From positions 62,001-126,000 of the forward strand of contig CAKSTR010000006.1 of assembly GCA_934500835.1 (NCBI GenBank): DNA of 64,000 nt, given 5' to 3'. The stretch comes from an uncultured Paracoccaceae bacterium (GTDB taxonomy: Bacteria; Pseudomonadota; Alphaproteobacteria; Rhodobacterales; Rhodobacteraceae). Position numbers and translations under genes: made by a program. Below, piece by piece: positions 44,845 to 55,431 of this stretch; within the stretch, counting starts at the first letter, position 1, and every line of letters starts with the position of its first letter. The notes under the pieces were generated by a model that saw only the letters and a program-made list of their open reading frames with translations, ran no database searches and was not told where the DNA came from.

Positions 44845-45801
44845 TCAGACGGTCTCGGCGCGAAGGATCCTGGGAACCTTGAACTCGATATCCTCGACGG
44901 CGGTTTCCACCCGTTCCAGCGTGACGTCATAGCGGGCGCGGAAGGCGTCGATCACCTCGTTCACCAGCACTTCGGGGGCGCTGGCCCCGGCGGTGATGCC
45001 GATGGCGCTGGCGCCCTGCAGTGCGCGCCAGTCGATATCGGCGGCGCGCTGCACCAGCATGGAATAGCTGCAGCCGGCGGCCGATCCCACCTCGACCAGC
45101 CGCTTGGAGTTGGAACTGTTCGGCGCCCCGATGACCAGAAGGGCGGCGATCTTCGGCGCCATTGCCTTGACGGCGGCCTGCCGGTTGGTGGTGGCATAGC
45201 AGATGTCGTCGCGGGCCGGCAGACGGATCAGGGGGAAGCGGGCCTTCAGCGCGGCCGCAATTGCGGCAGTGTCATCGACCGACAGCGTCGTCTGGGTGAT
45301 CAGCGCCAGCCGTTCGGGATCGCGCACCTGCAGGGTGGCGACATCCTCGACCGTCTCTACCAGCAGCACCTCTCCCACAGGCAGCTGGCCCATGGTGCCC
45401 ACCGTCTCGGGGTGGCCCGCATGGCCGATATAGATCATCTGGGTCCCCGCCTCGGAATGGCGCGCGGCCTCGTTGTGGACCTTGGTGACCAGCGGACAGG
45501 TGGCGTCCACCGCAATCATCTGCCGGCCCGAGGCTTCTGCCGGCACCGATTTCGGCACGCCATGGGCCGAGAAGACCACGGGCCGGTCGTCGGGGCATTC
45601 CGACAGTTCCTCGACAAAGACCGCGCCCTTGGCGCGCAACCCGTCGACGACAAAGCGGTTGTGGACGATTTCGTGCCGGACATAGACCGGGGCGCCCCAT
45701 TTCTCGATCGCCATCTCGACGATCTTGATCGCCCGGTCCACGCCCGCGCAAAAGCCGCGCGGGGCGGCGAGGTAAAGGGTCAGGGGCGGGCGGGCGGTCA
45801 T
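44845..45801 (-). CDS. ispH: 4-hydroxy-3-methylbut-2-enyl diphosphate reductase
   Basis: Last enzyme of the MEP isoprenoid pathway, a [4Fe-4S] protein that makes IPP and DMAPP. The 318-residue protein has the three cluster cysteines in [10 protein letters not shown] (Cys18), [11 protein letters not shown] and [11 protein letters not shown], plus [19 protein letters not shown] and [11 protein letters not shown] in the active site. The ATG at 45801 matches family starts. The adjacent genes are unrelated. Confidence 0.97.
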   Translation of the reverse strand: MTARPPLTLYLAAPRGFCAGVDRAIKIVEMAIEKWGAPVYVRHEIVHNRFVVDGLRAKGAVFVEELSECPDDRPVVFSAHGVPKSVPAEASGRQMIAVDATCPLVTKVHNEAARHSEAGTQMIYIGHAGHPETVGTMGQLPVGEVLLVETVEDVATLQVRDPERLALITQTTLSVDDTAAIAAALKARFPLIRLPARDDICYATTNRQAAVKAMAPKIAALLVIGAPNSSNSKRLVEVGSAAGCSYSMLVQRAADIDWRALQGASAIGITAGASAPEVLVNEVIDAFRARYDVTLERVETAVEDIEFKVPRILRAETV

Positions 45802-45916
45802 GGGCGGTCCTTGGCGCGATGAAGCCAGAGGTAGGGGCAAAGCGGGCCGACGTCCAGTGCAGGCGAGGACTTCACGGCGGCGAAGCGAAGGCCATGGCAC
45901 CCCCGGTGCCGCCCGA

Positions 45917-46375
45917 TCATATCCGAAGCGCGGCCGAAACCATCCCTGCCAGCACCAGATACCTGCCGGTCTTCGCCAGCGCCACCAGCAGCAGAAAGCG
46001 CCAGAGCGGCACCCGCATCAGCCCGGCCAGCGCCACCAGCGCATCGCCTCCGGGGGCCCATGACAGCAGAAGCGACCACAGCCCCCAGCGGGCCCACCAG
46101 CCTTGGGTCCGTGCCAGCGTGTCGGGCTGCAGCGGAAACCAGCGCCGATGCCGCAGCCGTTCGGCCCAGCGACCCAGCGCATAGGTCACGCAAGAGCCAA
46201 GCGTATTGCCGACCGAGGCCACGATCACCAGCGGCCAGGGCGCCTGCCCTGCCGCCAGCAGGCCCAGAAACACCGGCTCGGACGGAAGCGGGGCCGGCGT
46301 GGCGGCCAGAAAGGCCGCAAGGAACATCCCGGCAAGACCGGTCACTTCGCAGAAACGGCGCGGGCTTCCCGGCAC
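45917..46375 (-). CDS. YqaA/DedA-related membrane protein
   Basis: A 152-residue membrane protein with about four segments. [26 protein letters not shown] and [20 protein letters not shown], followed by [33 protein letters not shown], match the YqaA branch of the SNARE-associated/DedA superfamily, linked to lipid scrambling or envelope maintenance. The GTG at 46375 has a purine tract, but a shorter start is possible. Confidence 0.8.
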   Translation of the reverse strand: MPGSPRRFCEVTGLAGMFLAAFLAATPAPLPSEPVFLGLLAAGQAPWPLVIVASVGNTLGSCVTYALGRWAERLRHRRWFPLQPDTLARTQGWWARWGLWSLLLSWAPGGDALVALAGLMRVPLWRFLLLVALAKTGRYLVLAGMVSAALRI

Positions 46376-46439
46376 CCCCCTTCCCGAAGGCGGGAGGCCG
46401 GGCGGGGCGCGCGGCCATCATGGCCGGCGCCCGGCCGGC

Positions 46440-47015
46440 TCACTTGGCGTCTGCCGCCATTTCGTCAGCCGTCACCGGCCGCGGATCGCGCGGCGGCCGG
46501 CCGATCACGTCGCGCAGCTCGTCCAGCTCGATGAAGTTGTCGGCCTGACGGCGCAGTTCGTCCGCGATCATCGGCGGCTGGCTGCGGATGGTCGAGACGA
46601 CCGAGACCCGCACCCCCTGCCGCTGCAGGCTTTCGATCAGCGGGCGGAAATCCCCGTCACCCGAGAACAGCACCACATGGTCCACCCGCGGCGCCAGCTC
46701 CATCGCATCGACCGTAAGCTCGATGTCCATGTTGCCTTTCACCTTCCGGCGGCCCTGGCTGTCGGTATATTCCTTTGCCGGTTTCGTGCGCATGGTGAAA
46801 CCGTTGTAATGCAACCAGTCCACCAGCGGGCGTATCGGCGAATATTCCTCGTTCTCAAGCAATGCGGTGTAATAGAAAGCGCGCAGAAGCTTGCCCCGGC
46901 GCATGAATTCCATCCGCAACAGCTTGTAGTCTATATCGAACCCAAGCGCCTTTGCGGCGGCATAAAGATTCGATCCGTCAATGAACAGCGCAAGCCGTTC
47001 GTCCTTGTAGAACAT
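46440..47015 (-). CDS. NYN-domain (LabA-like PIN) protein
   Basis: A 191-residue PIN-fold putative ribonuclease. The acidic residues are in LFIDGSNLY, GNMDIELTVDAM and LFSGDGDFRPLIESLQ, the standard NYN/LabA/DUF88 pattern with metal-binding Asp. It probably processes RNA in the cytoplasm; the target is unknown. GAGGGGAAAG precedes the ATG at 47015, which overrides the longer upstream frame. It is divergent from folK. Confidence 0.93.
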   Translation of the reverse strand: MFYKDERLALFIDGSNLYAAAKALGFDIDYKLLRMEFMRRGKLLRAFYYTALLENEEYSPIRPLVDWLHYNGFTMRTKPAKEYTDSQGRRKVKGNMDIELTVDAMELAPRVDHVVLFSGDGDFRPLIESLQRQGVRVSVVSTIRSQPPMIADELRRQADNFIELDELRDVIGRPPRDPRPVTADEMAADAK

Positions 47016-47168
47016 TGGTACTTTCCCCTCGACCAATAAATGCCCCGCCAAACGGACTACCGAGCGTGTAAAATGTGGATTACTCAAATCCGTCGGGGAA
47101 CCTGTCGTGGATAACGCCCACAGGCCCGGACGGCAAGTCAACTGTAGGACAGATCGGCGGCGGGTTGC

Positions 47169-47738
47169 ATGACGACGGCACAGGCATTGGTTGCAATGGG
47201 CGCAAATCTGCCCTTTGACGGGCAGCCGCCCGAGGCGACGCTGCGCGCCGCAATTGCGGCTTTAAAGGCAGAAGGCCTGCATACCGCCCGGCTTAGCCGG
47301 ATTTGGCGCACCCCCTGCTTTCCGGCCGGCGCCGGCCCGGACTATGCCAATGCGGCGGCGGTGGTGACCGGGCCGCTTTTGGATGACGCTACGGCACTTC
47401 TGGCGACCCTGCACCGGATCGAGGCGCGTTTCGGCCGGGAAAGGCAGCTGCGGTGGGGCGGCCGCACGCTGGACATCGACCTGCTGGCGCTGGGCGATTC
47501 GGTTCTGCCCGATGCCGCCGCGCAGGACCGCTGGCGCCTGCTGCCGCCGGCCGACCAGTCGCGCGAGGCGCCGGACCGGCTGATTCTGCCGCATCCGCGG
47601 CTGCAGGACCGGGCCTTCGTGCTGGTGCCGCTGGCCGAAGTGGCGCCGGACTGGATGCACCCAAGGCTGGGATTGACCGTCGCGCAGATGCTGGCGGCCC
47701 TGCCGCAGGCCGACCGCGACGCGGTGGTGCCATTCTGA
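47169..47738 (+). CDS. folK: 2-amino-4-hydroxy-6-hydroxymethyldihydropteridine diphosphokinase
   Basis: Pyrophosphorylates the pterin precursor in folate synthesis. The 189-residue protein has [10 protein letters not shown], the active-site [15 protein letters not shown] (metal-binding DID) and [20 protein letters not shown]. An insertion between these (about 112-134) is a little longer than in E. coli. Folate also supports fmt through 10-formyl-THF. It is divergent from the NYN gene. Confidence 0.95.
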   Translation: MTTAQALVAMGANLPFDGQPPEATLRAAIAALKAEGLHTARLSRIWRTPCFPAGAGPDYANAAAVVTGPLLDDATALLATLHRIEARFGRERQLRWGGRTLDIDLLALGDSVLPDAAAQDRWRLLPPADQSREAPDRLILPHPRLQDRAFVLVPLAEVAPDWMHPRLGLTVAQMLAALPQADRDAVVPF

Positions 47739-47808
47739 CGGCATCCCAGATGACCGCGCAACGACCCGGAACCTGCTGCCCGGACACGGCAACTTGTGCG
47801 ATCTTCCC

Positions 47809-47837
47809 TTGTCATCCCGGCCTGTCCGGCATAGATA
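47809..47837 (+). promoter_or_regulatory. Candidate rpoZ promoter
   Basis: TTGTCA (47809-47814), a 17-base spacer and TAGATA (47832-47837), 33 bases before the rpoZ ATG, with AGAGGTGA as ribosome site. It would drive the rpoZ-rsh run. Confidence 0.45.
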
Positions 47838-47870
47838 GGCCATTCTCCACCCAAGGCTCAGAGGTGACCC

Positions 47871-48224
47871 ATGGCCCGCGTGACGGTCGAAGATTGCGTT
47901 GACAAGGTTCCGAACCGCTTCGAGCTGGTTCTGCTTTCGGCCCACCGTGCGCGCGAAATCCAGTCCGGTTCTCCGATCACCATCGACCGCGACAACGACA
48001 AGAACCCCGTCGTCGCGCTGCGCGAGATCGCCGATGAAACCCAGTCGGCCGATGTCCTGCGCGAGCGGATGATCGAATCGCACCAGACCCAGATCGAGGT
48101 GGACGAGCCGGAAGAGGACCAGATGGCCCTTCTGATGACGGGCGAAATCGACCGCCCGGTGGTCGACGACATGTCCGAGGAAAAGCTCCTCCGCGCGCTG
48201 ATGGAAGCGCAAGGAGAGCACTGA
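47871..48224 (+). CDS. rpoZ: RNA polymerase omega subunit
   Basis: Assembly subunit of RNA polymerase and part of a ppGpp-binding site in proteobacteria. The 117-residue protein starts [30 protein letters not shown], followed by [16 protein letters not shown], the conserved omega core. An acidic C-terminal extension is typical of alphaproteobacteria. Placement directly before rsh, which makes ppGpp, is conserved. Confidence 0.97.
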   Translation: MARVTVEDCVDKVPNRFELVLLSAHRAREIQSGSPITIDRDNDKNPVVALREIADETQSADVLRERMIESHQTQIEVDEPEEDQMALLMTGEIDRPVVDDMSEEKLLRALMEAQGEH

Positions 48225-48255
48225 GGCGGCTTCGGGCCCCGCAGGCAGGGTGGCG

Positions 48256-50373
48256 ATGATCGACGTTGAAGACCTCATCGCCCTTGTCCGCAACTACAAT
48301 CCGCGCTGCAATGCAGATCTGATCCGCAAGGCCTATGCCTACGGGTTGAAGATGCATGAGGGCCAGTTCCGCAAAAGCGGCGAGCCCTACTTCTCCCATC
48401 CCGTCGCGGTGGCCGCCATCCTGACCGAACAGCGGCTGGATGATGCGACGATCGTCACCGCCCTTCTGCACGACACGATCGAGGACACGCGGTCCACCTA
48501 TGGCGAGATCACCGAGCTGTTCGGCGAGGATGTCGCCGAGCTGGTCGATGGCGTCACCAAGCTGACCAACCTGCAGCTGTCGAACGCCGGCAGCCAGCAG
48601 GCCGAGAACTTCCGCAAGCTTTTCATGGCGATGTCCAAGGATCTGCGGGTGATTCTGGTCAAGCTGGGCGACCGGCTGCACAACATGCGCACCATCCGCA
48701 GCATGAAGGTGGAAAAGCAGGCCCAGAAGGCCCGCGAGACGATGGAGATCTTTGCCCCGCTTGCCGGTCGCATGGGCATGCAATGGATGCGCGAAGAGCT
48801 TGAGGACCTGTCGTTCAAGGTCCTGAACCCCGAGGCCCGCAATTCGATCCTGCGCCGGTTCCTGACCTTGCAGAAGGAATCGGGCGATGTCGTCCACAAG
48901 ATCACTGGCGACATCCGGCACGAACTGGAAAAGGCCCAGATCGAGGCCGACGTCTATGGCCGCGCCAAGAAACCCTATTCGATCTGGCGCAAGATGCAGG
49001 AGAAGGATCTGGCGTTCAGCCGGCTTTCGGACATCTACGGCTTCCGGGTGATCTGCGGGTCCGTCGCCGATTGCTATCGCATCCTTGGCGTGATCCACCA
49101 GCGCTGGCGCGCGGTGCCGGGCCGCTTCAAGGATTACATCAGCCAGCCGAAGACGAACGGCTATCGGTCCATCCACACCACGGTTTCGGGCCGGGACGGC
49201 AAGCGCGTCGAGGTGCAGATCCGCACGCGCGAGATGCATGAGGTGGCCGAGGCCGGCGTGGCGGCGCACTGGTCCTACCGCGAAGGCGTGCGGGCGCAGA
49301 ACCCCTTTGCCGTCGATCCCGCGAAATGGATCGCCAACCTGACCGAACGGCTGGACGAAGAGGATCACGATGCGTTCCTCGAAAACGTCAAGCTGGAGAT
49401 GTATTCCGATCAGGTGTTCTGCTTCTCGCCCAAGGGGGACGTGATCCAGCTGCCGCGCGGTGCGACCCCGCTGGACTTTGCCTATGCGATCCACACGCGG
49501 ATCGGCAATTCCACCGTCTCGGCCAAGGTCGACGGCATCCGCGTGCCGCTCTGGACCCGGCTGAAGAACGGCCAGTCGGTCGAGATCATCACCGCCGAAG
49601 GCCAGCGACCGCAGCCAAGCTGGATCGACATCGTCGCCACCGGCAGGGCCAAGGCGGCGATCCGGCGGTCCTTGCGGGCCGAGGACCGGGGCCGCTTTGT
49701 CAAGCTGGGCCGCGAACTTGCCCGTGCCGCCTTTGACCATGCCGGCAAGAAGGCCACCGACAAGGCGCTGTCGACGGCCGCCAAGATGATGGGCCTTGCC
49801 GACGAAGAGGATCTTCTGGCCCGTCTGGGCAGCGCCGAACTGGCCGCGCGCAAGGTGGTGGAATTGCTCTACCCCGAGCTTTCCACCGTCCAGGCCGAAG
49901 AAGTGGACGAAAAGCGCCCCGTGCTTGGCCTGGCGCCCGACCAGTCGCTGAAACGCGCGCCCTGCTGCCAGCCCCTGCCCGGAGAGCGGATCGTCGGCAT
50001 CACCTATCGCGGCAAGGGCGTCGTCGTCCATGCCATCGACTGCCCCGCGCTGGAGGAGTTCGAAAGCCAGACCGGCCGCTGGGTCGATCTGCTCTGGAAG
50101 TCCGGTCGCCACCCCGCGATCCATACGGTTTCGTTCGACCTGACCATCTCGAACGATGCCGGCGTGCTGGGACGGATTTGCACATTGATCGGAGAGCAGA
50201 AGGCCAATATCTCGGACCTGCGGTTCACAGACCGCAAACCGGATTTTTACCGGCTGATCGTTGACGTCGACTTGCGCGACGTGGAACATCTGCACAAGGT
50301 CATGACCGCTCTTGAAGCCGAGACGGACGTGGCACAGGTCAGCCGCCACCGGGATCTGCTGCGCAAGCCCTGA
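48256..50373 (+). CDS. rsh: Bifunctional (p)ppGpp synthetase/hydrolase, Rsh (RelA/SpoT)
   Basis: Stringent-response enzyme of 705 residues. The N-terminal HD hydrolase domain (YFSHPVAVAAIL, LLHDTIEDT, KLGDRLHNMRT) is intact, and the synthetase domain has KKPYSIWRKMQ, DIYGFRVI, GRFKDYISQPKTNGYRSIHTT. RFKD-type residues fit the bifunctional group. TGS and C-terminal ACT domains follow (FCFSPKGDVIQLPRGATPLDFAY; SFDLTISNDAGVLGRI). The ATG at 48256 has AGGG upstream, so the GTG two codons earlier is not used. Confidence 0.97.
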   Translation: MIDVEDLIALVRNYNPRCNADLIRKAYAYGLKMHEGQFRKSGEPYFSHPVAVAAILTEQRLDDATIVTALLHDTIEDTRSTYGEITELFGEDVAELVDGVTKLTNLQLSNAGSQQAENFRKLFMAMSKDLRVILVKLGDRLHNMRTIRSMKVEKQAQKARETMEIFAPLAGRMGMQWMREELEDLSFKVLNPEARNSILRRFLTLQKESGDVVHKITGDIRHELEKAQIEADVYGRAKKPYSIWRKMQEKDLAFSRLSDIYGFRVICGSVADCYRILGVIHQRWRAVPGRFKDYISQPKTNGYRSIHTTVSGRDGKRVEVQIRTREMHEVAEAGVAAHWSYREGVRAQNPFAVDPAKWIANLTERLDEEDHDAFLENVKLEMYSDQVFCFSPKGDVIQLPRGATPLDFAYAIHTRIGNSTVSAKVDGIRVPLWTRLKNGQSVEIITAEGQRPQPSWIDIVATGRAKAAIRRSLRAEDRGRFVKLGRELARAAFDHAGKKATDKALSTAAKMMGLADEEDLLARLGSAELAARKVVELLYPELSTVQAEEVDEKRPVLGLAPDQSLKRAPCCQPLPGERIVGITYRGKGVVVHAIDCPALEEFESQTGRWVDLLWKSGRHPAIHTVSFDLTISNDAGVLGRICTLIGEQKANISDLRFTDRKPDFYRLIVDVDLRDVEHLHKVMTALEAETDVAQVSRHRDLLRKP

Positions 50374-50451
50374 CAAGCAACGTCGGGGCCGGTGGCGGAA
50401 CATGACGGAATGGCCGGGCCCTTCTGGGTCCGGGAAGGAAGGAAGTTAGGT

Positions 50452-51153
50452 TTGGTCTTCAAGCGAAGGGATCCGTTGGGCTGGGGACCATGGCTGCGCG
50501 AGCAGGTCTACCCCCGCAGCGGGATCAAGCGTGCCACCCGATACGTGATCCACCGGATGCGCCGGCTGCCCGACCAGCCGCACCGGGTGGCGCGGGGCGT
50601 GTTCGCCGGCTCTCTGGTCGGTTTCCTGCCCTTGCCGGGGCTGCAGTTCATTGCCGCCTGGGGGGCCTCGCGTCTGATCAAGGGCAACCTTCTTGCCGCC
50701 CTGCTGGCGACCTTCAACACCAACCCCCTGACCACGCCCTTCTTCGCCGTGCTGGCGATGACGCTTGGCCATTGGATCATGGGGATCGAAGCACCGCTGA
50801 ACGCCGAATACATCGGCCGTGCCTTCGCCGATGCAGGCGGCGATCTGTGGTACAACTTCATGGCGCTCTTCGGGCCGGAGCATGCCCGCTGGGAAGGGCT
50901 GATCAAGTTCTGGCACGAGATCTATGTGCCCTATTTCATCGGCGCGCTTGGTCCCGGCATCATCCTGTCGGTGATCGCCTATTACATCACCATTCCTCTG
51001 GTCGAAGCCTATCAGAAGGCCCGCGCCGCCAAGGCGCAGGACCGCAGCGAACGGCGTCACCTGCTGAAAGAGGCGGTCGCCAAGGCCGCCCAGCGCCTGA
51101 AGCGCGGCGAGGGCGAGGAAAGCGGGGGTGACGACGGCTCCGCAACACCCTAG
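50452..51153 (+). CDS. DUF2062 membrane protein
   Basis: A 233-residue membrane protein of the DUF2062 family: YVIHRMRRLPDQPHRVARGVFAGSLVGFLPLPGLQ, then FNTNPLTTPFFAVLAMTLG, with a second pair of segments near 165-190. Its function is not established. The start is taken as TTG at 50452 because AGGAAGGAAG lies just upstream and family members begin MVFKRRDP; a GTG 60 bases upstream is in frame but has no ribosome site. It is conserved between rsh and pdxJ in this group. Confidence 0.8.
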   Translation: MVFKRRDPLGWGPWLREQVYPRSGIKRATRYVIHRMRRLPDQPHRVARGVFAGSLVGFLPLPGLQFIAAWGASRLIKGNLLAALLATFNTNPLTTPFFAVLAMTLGHWIMGIEAPLNAEYIGRAFADAGGDLWYNFMALFGPEHARWEGLIKFWHEIYVPYFIGALGPGIILSVIAYYITIPLVEAYQKARAAKAQDRSERRHLLKEAVAKAAQRLKRGEGEESGGDDGSATP

Positions 51154-51191
51154 TCTGCGCCCGACGGGAATAGTGGAACAGAGGTAAAACC

Positions 51192-51947
51192 ATGGTGGCA
51201 GATCGGCGGCTCAGGCTGGGGGTCAACATCGACCATGTGGCAACGGTGCGAAACGCCCGCGGCTCGGCCTGGCCCGATCCCCTGCGCGCGGCGATCCTGG
51301 CCGAAACCGCCGGCGCTGACGGCATCACCGCCCATCTGCGCGAAGACCGCCGCCATATCCGCGATGCCGACATGGAGGCGCTGGCGGCCGGCATCGGCAT
51401 TCCGCTGAACTTCGAATGCGCCGCGACGGATGAGATGCAGGCCATCCTGCTGCGTCTGAAGCCGCATGCCGCCTGCCTTGTCCCCGAAAAGCGCGAAGAG
51501 CGCACCACCGAAGGCGGGCTTGACGTGGTGTCGGACGAGGCACGCCTGGCCGACTATATCGCGCCGCTGCGCGCCGCCGGCATCCGCGTTTCCATGTTCA
51601 TCGGCCACGCGCCCCGCCAGATCGAGGCCTCGGCCCGGATCGGCGCGGCCGTGGTGGAACTGCACACCGGCCATTATTCCGACCTGCACGCCGAGGGCCG
51701 TCAGGACGAGGCCGAGGCCGAGCTTGACGCCCTGCGCAAGGGTGCCAGTTTCGCGCATTCGCTTGGGCTGGAGGTCCACGCCGGCCATGGCCTGACCTAT
51801 GAAAACGTCGCCCCGGTGGCAGCTTTCCCCGAGGTGATGGAGTTGAACATCGGCCATTTCCTGATCGGCGAGGCCATTTTCCGTGGCCTTGGCCCGGCGA
51901 TCGAAGAAATGCGTCGTCGAATGGATGCCGCGCGTCAACCGGGCTGA
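51192..51947 (+). CDS. pdxJ: Pyridoxine 5'-phosphate synthase
   Basis: Condenses 3-amino-2-oxopropyl phosphate with deoxyxylulose phosphate in vitamin B6 synthesis. The 251-residue TIM barrel has LGVNIDHVATVRNARG, ITAHLREDRRHI, CLVPEKREERTTEGGLDV, FIGHAPRQIEAS, VELHTGHY and ELNIGHFLIGEAIF, all PdxJ hallmarks. AGAGGTAAAACC precedes the ATG. Part of the rsh-to-era run. Confidence 0.97.
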   Translation: MVADRRLRLGVNIDHVATVRNARGSAWPDPLRAAILAETAGADGITAHLREDRRHIRDADMEALAAGIGIPLNFECAATDEMQAILLRLKPHAACLVPEKREERTTEGGLDVVSDEARLADYIAPLRAAGIRVSMFIGHAPRQIEASARIGAAVVELHTGHYSDLHAEGRQDEAEAELDALRKGASFAHSLGLEVHAGHGLTYENVAPVAAFPEVMELNIGHFLIGEAIFRGLGPAIEEMRRRMDAARQPG

Positions 51948-52006
51948 GGCCGCGGCTTTCGACCCGCCGCGGGGCGGGATGTGTTCGGTCCGAATTTCGG
52001 GGGTGA

Positions 52007-52528
52007 ATGATGAACTGGAAAGCTTTGGTTGCCGTGGGCGTGCTGTCGGTCCTTGCGGGGATACTCGCGCTGGTCTTTCCCCTGCCGGCCTCGCTGACGG
52101 TGAACGCCTTTGTCGGCGCCAGCCTGCTGGCCGTAGGCGTGCTTGGCGCATGGGGGGCGATGACCGCGGCCGAAGGGTCGGACCGGCTCTGGGGTGTCCT
52201 TCTGGGCATCGCCACGCTGGTGCTTGGCGCGCTTTTGCTCTTCAATCCGGTCGAGGGGCTGCAGACCCTGACGCTGCTTCTTGGCATCGGCTTTCTTGCC
52301 TCGGGTCTCTTCAAGCTGATCCTTGGCTGGCAGCAACCCCTGGCCCAATGGAAATGGGCGGTGATCCTGTCCGGTGCGGTCTCGATCGTGCTGGCGCTGA
52401 TGATCTTCACCGGCATGCCGCAGGCGGCGATCGTGGTGCCCGGGCTTCTGCTGGCGGTGGAGCTGCTGTCCTACGGCTGGGGGCTGATCTTCCTGGGCCT
52501 TGCCTGGCGGCGGCGGGGCGGGCTTTGA
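52007..52528 (+). CDS. HdeD/DUF308 family membrane protein
   Basis: A 173-residue protein with six hydrophobic segments in three pairs: [39 protein letters not shown] and [16 protein letters not shown] are the repeated HdeD-type units. The family is associated with acid stress in E. coli; its role here is unknown. Two adjacent ATGs (52007, 52010) are possible behind GGGGGTGA. Inserted between pdxJ and acpS, which are neighbours in many relatives. Confidence 0.85.
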   Translation: MMNWKALVAVGVLSVLAGILALVFPLPASLTVNAFVGASLLAVGVLGAWGAMTAAEGSDRLWGVLLGIATLVLGALLLFNPVEGLQTLTLLLGIGFLASGLFKLILGWQQPLAQWKWAVILSGAVSIVLALMIFTGMPQAAIVVPGLLLAVELLSYGWGLIFLGLAWRRRGGL

Positions 52529-52532
52529 CCGC

Positions 52533-52952
52533 ATGATCCTTGGCATCGGCACCGATCTGGCCAATATCGAGCGGATCGAGGCCACGCTTGCCCGCTTCGG
52601 CGACAGGTTCCGCAACCGCGTCTTCACCGAGCGCGAGCAGAAAAAAGCCGAGAGCCGCCGCGAGGTGGCCGCCACCTATGCCAAGCGTTGGGCCGCCAAG
52701 GAGGCCTGCTCGAAGGCGCTTGGCACCGGGCTGCGTATGGGAATCTCATGGCGGGACATGGCGGTTTCCAACCTGCGGTCAGGCCAGCCGGTGATGCAGG
52801 TCACCGGCTGGGCGGCCGAGCGGCTGGCACAGATGACCCCGGCGGGGCACGAGGCTGTGATCCATGTCACCTTGACGGATGACCATCCTTGGGCGCAGGC
52901 CTTCGTCGTGATCGAGGCCCGGCCGCTGGTGGTGCATCCGGCCGCGACTTGA
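52533..52952 (+). CDS. acpS: Holo-[acyl-carrier-protein] synthase
   Basis: Transfers 4'-phosphopantetheine from CoA to apo-ACP. The 139-residue protein has [16 protein letters not shown] with the metal Asp, [11 protein letters not shown], and [18 protein letters not shown] containing the second metal Glu. The start at 52533 lies five bases after the HdeD-like stop. It precedes lepB, as is usual in alphaproteobacteria. Confidence 0.96.
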   Translation: MILGIGTDLANIERIEATLARFGDRFRNRVFTEREQKKAESRREVAATYAKRWAAKEACSKALGTGLRMGISWRDMAVSNLRSGQPVMQVTGWAAERLAQMTPAGHEAVIHVTLTDDHPWAQAFVVIEARPLVVHPAAT

Positions 52953-53005
52953 CTCCCCATCCCTGCCGCGCAAGAAGCGGCCCGATCAAGTGAGAGAGGC
53001 GGCAG

Positions 53006-53791
53006 ATGGCCAAGGCGAAATCCGAAGGCGGCGTGATGGAAATGGTGCGAACCGTGTTCTGGGCCCTGATCATCGCGGGGGTCTTCCGCTCGCTGTTCTT
53101 CCAGCCGTTCTGGATTCCTTCCTCCTCCATGAAGGACACGCTGCTGGTGGGCGACTTCCTCATGGTCAACAAGATGGCCTATGGCTATTCGAAATACTCC
53201 TGCCCCTTCGCGATGTGCCCCTTCTCGGGCCGCATCTTCGGCTCGGACCCCGAACGCGGCGATGTCGCGGTGTTCCGTCACCCGGTCAAGGGCGATGACC
53301 TGATCAAGCGGGTGATCGGCCTGCCGGGCGACACCGTGCAGATGAAGGACGGCATCCTTTACCTCAACGGCGAGATGGTCCCCCAGACGCCCGACGGCAT
53401 CTTTGAAGAAGTGATGGAGCCGCAGGGGCCGATGGGCTATCGGCCGCGCTGCGAGAATGCGCCGGTCGGCGATGGCGCGATGTGCCAGAAGTCCCGCTCG
53501 ACCGAGACATTGCCGGGCGGCCGCACCCATGATGTGCTGAACATCGACACCCGCGGCGCCGGCGACAACACCGGCGTCTTCACCGTGCCCGCAGGCCATT
53601 ACTTCGTGATGGGCGACAACCGCGACGATTCCGCCGACAGCCGCTTTGACCAGAAGGCCGGCGGCGTGGGCTTCGTCCCGGCCGAGAACCTGATCGGGCG
53701 CGCCGACCGGATCATCTTCTCTTCCGCCGGCAAGCGGATCCTCTACTTCTGGACCTGGCGCTCGGACCGCTATTTCATCCCGGTGGAGTGA
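53006..53791 (+). CDS. lepB: Signal peptidase I
   Basis: Membrane-anchored serine protease that cleaves signal peptides. The 261-residue protein has one N-terminal membrane segment ([19 protein letters not shown]), the nucleophile in [10 protein letters not shown] (Ser41), the general base in [14 protein letters not shown] (Lys101), and [24 protein letters not shown] lies upstream of the ATG. Its TGA overlaps the rnc ATG. The many exported proteins in this window would be substrates. Confidence 0.97.
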   Translation: MAKAKSEGGVMEMVRTVFWALIIAGVFRSLFFQPFWIPSSSMKDTLLVGDFLMVNKMAYGYSKYSCPFAMCPFSGRIFGSDPERGDVAVFRHPVKGDDLIKRVIGLPGDTVQMKDGILYLNGEMVPQTPDGIFEEVMEPQGPMGYRPRCENAPVGDGAMCQKSRSTETLPGGRTHDVLNIDTRGAGDNTGVFTVPAGHYFVMGDNRDDSADSRFDQKAGGVGFVPAENLIGRADRIIFSSAGKRILYFWTWRSDRYFIPVE

Positions 53792-54480
53792 TGCGGCTTT
53801 CGGCGGATCTTCTGGCCTTCCAGACCCGGATCGGGCACCAGTTCCGCCGGCCCGAGCTTCTGCTGCGCGCCGTGACCCATGCCTCCATCGGCTCGGCCAC
53901 GCGCCCAGACAACCAGCGGCTAGAGTTTCTGGGCGACCGGGTGCTGGGGTTGGTGATGGCCGAGGCGCTGCTGGCCGCCGACAAGAGCGCCAGCGAAGGC
54001 CAGCTTGCGCCGCGCTTCAACGCCCTTGTCCGCAAGGAAACCTGCGCCGAAGTCGCGCGTGACGTGGCTCTGGGCGAGGTGCTGAAACTCGGCCGTTCCG
54101 AAATGCTGTCCGGCGGGCGCCGCAAAGAGGCGCTGCTGGGCGACGCGATGGAGGCGGTGATTGCCGCCGTCCACCTGGACGCCGGGTTCGAGACCGCCCG
54201 CGCGCTGGTCCTGCGTCTGTGGGGGCCGCGCATCGGCACGGTCGAGGCCGACGCCCGCGACCCCAAGACCGCCCTGCAGGAATGGGCTCAGGCCCGCGCC
54301 ATGCCGCCGCCCAACTACAGTGAAACGGCCCGCAAGGGCCCCGATCACCAGCCCGTCTTTACGGTGCGGGTCGCGCTTTCCAGCGGAGAGGCCGCCGAAG
54401 CCACCGCCGGATCGAAACGCGCCGCAGAACAGGCCGCCGCACGGGCCTTGCTTGAACGAATGGAGGCCGGAGATGGCTGA
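53791..54480 (+). CDS. rnc: Ribonuclease III
   Basis: Double-stranded RNA endonuclease for rRNA processing. The 229-residue protein has [28 protein letters not shown] (catalytic Glu and Asp), [15 protein letters not shown] with the second metal site, and a C-terminal double-stranded RNA-binding domain ([13 protein letters not shown] to [17 protein letters not shown]). The start overlaps the lepB stop. The last eight bases overlap era. Confidence 0.97.
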   Translation: MRLSADLLAFQTRIGHQFRRPELLLRAVTHASIGSATRPDNQRLEFLGDRVLGLVMAEALLAADKSASEGQLAPRFNALVRKETCAEVARDVALGEVLKLGRSEMLSGGRRKEALLGDAMEAVIAAVHLDAGFETARALVLRLWGPRIGTVEADARDPKTALQEWAQARAMPPPNYSETARKGPDHQPVFTVRVALSSGEAAEATAGSKRAAEQAAARALLERMEAGDG

Positions 54481-55396
54481 ACCCACCGAAACCCGCGCCG
54501 GCTTCGTCGCCCTGATCGGAGAGCCGAACGCCGGCAAATCCACGCTGCTGAACCGGATGGTCGGCGCGAAGGTGTCGATCGTCACCCACAAGGTGCAGAC
54601 CACAAGGGCGCGCATCCGCGGCGTCTGCATGTCGGGTCAAAGCCAGATCGTCTTTGTCGACACCCCCGGCATCTTCCGCCCCCGCCGCCGGCTGGACCGC
54701 AGCATGGTCAAGGCGGCCTGGGGCGGTGCGGCCGATGCCGACATCGTGGTTCTTCTGATCGAGGCGCATCGCGGGCTGACCGAAGGCACGCAGGCCATCA
54801 TCGACCGCATCGCCGAGGAAATGCCCAAGGGCAAGCCGGTGGCGCTGGCGATCAACAAGATCGACCGCGTGAAGGCCGAGGTGCTGCTGGCGCTGGCCGA
54901 GAAGATGAACAACGCCTTCCCCTTCGCCAAAACCTTCATGATCAGCGCCGAGCGCCGGCATGGCGTCGAGGATCTGAAGGAATGGCTGGCGGCAGAGGTT
55001 CCCGAAGGCCCGTGGTTCTACCCCGAGGACCAGCTGGCCGACCTGCCGATGCGGATGATCGCAGCCGAGATGACGCGCGAGAAACTGACCCTGCGCCTGC
55101 ACGAGGAACTGCCCTACCAGCTGACCGTCGAAACCGAGAAATGGGAAGAAAAGCCCGATGGCTCGGCCCGGATCGATCAGGTGGTCTATGTGGCGCGCGA
55201 TGGCCACAAGGGCATCGTGCTTGGCCACAAGGGCGAGACGATCAAGGCCATCGGCGCGGCCTCGCGGATCGAGATCACCGAGTTCCTTGGTCGTCCGGTG
55301 CACCTGTTCCTGACGGTGAAGGTCCGCCCGAACTGGCTGGACGAGGCCGAGCGCTATTCCGAGATGGGCCTTGATTTCAAGGACGGCGATGCCTGA
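54473..55396 (+). CDS. era: GTPase Era
   Basis: Ribosome-assembly GTPase that binds 16S rRNA, 307 residues. The G motifs are [12 protein letters not shown] (G1), TTRARIRG (G2), VDTPGIF (G3) and INKIDRV (G4). A C-terminal KH domain contains [18 protein letters not shown]. It begins inside the end of rnc with a GGAG ribosome site. recO, which commonly follows era, is elsewhere (22.5 kb); a DUF1491 gene follows instead. Confidence 0.97.
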   Translation: MAEPTETRAGFVALIGEPNAGKSTLLNRMVGAKVSIVTHKVQTTRARIRGVCMSGQSQIVFVDTPGIFRPRRRLDRSMVKAAWGGAADADIVVLLIEAHRGLTEGTQAIIDRIAEEMPKGKPVALAINKIDRVKAEVLLALAEKMNNAFPFAKTFMISAERRHGVEDLKEWLAAEVPEGPWFYPEDQLADLPMRMIAAEMTREKLTLRLHEELPYQLTVETEKWEEKPDGSARIDQVVYVARDGHKGIVLGHKGETIKAIGAASRIEITEFLGRPVHLFLTVKVRPNWLDEAERYSEMGLDFKDGDA

Positions 55397-55431
55397 GGCG
55401 CGCGACTTTTCTGCGATCGTCCGGCCCTGCC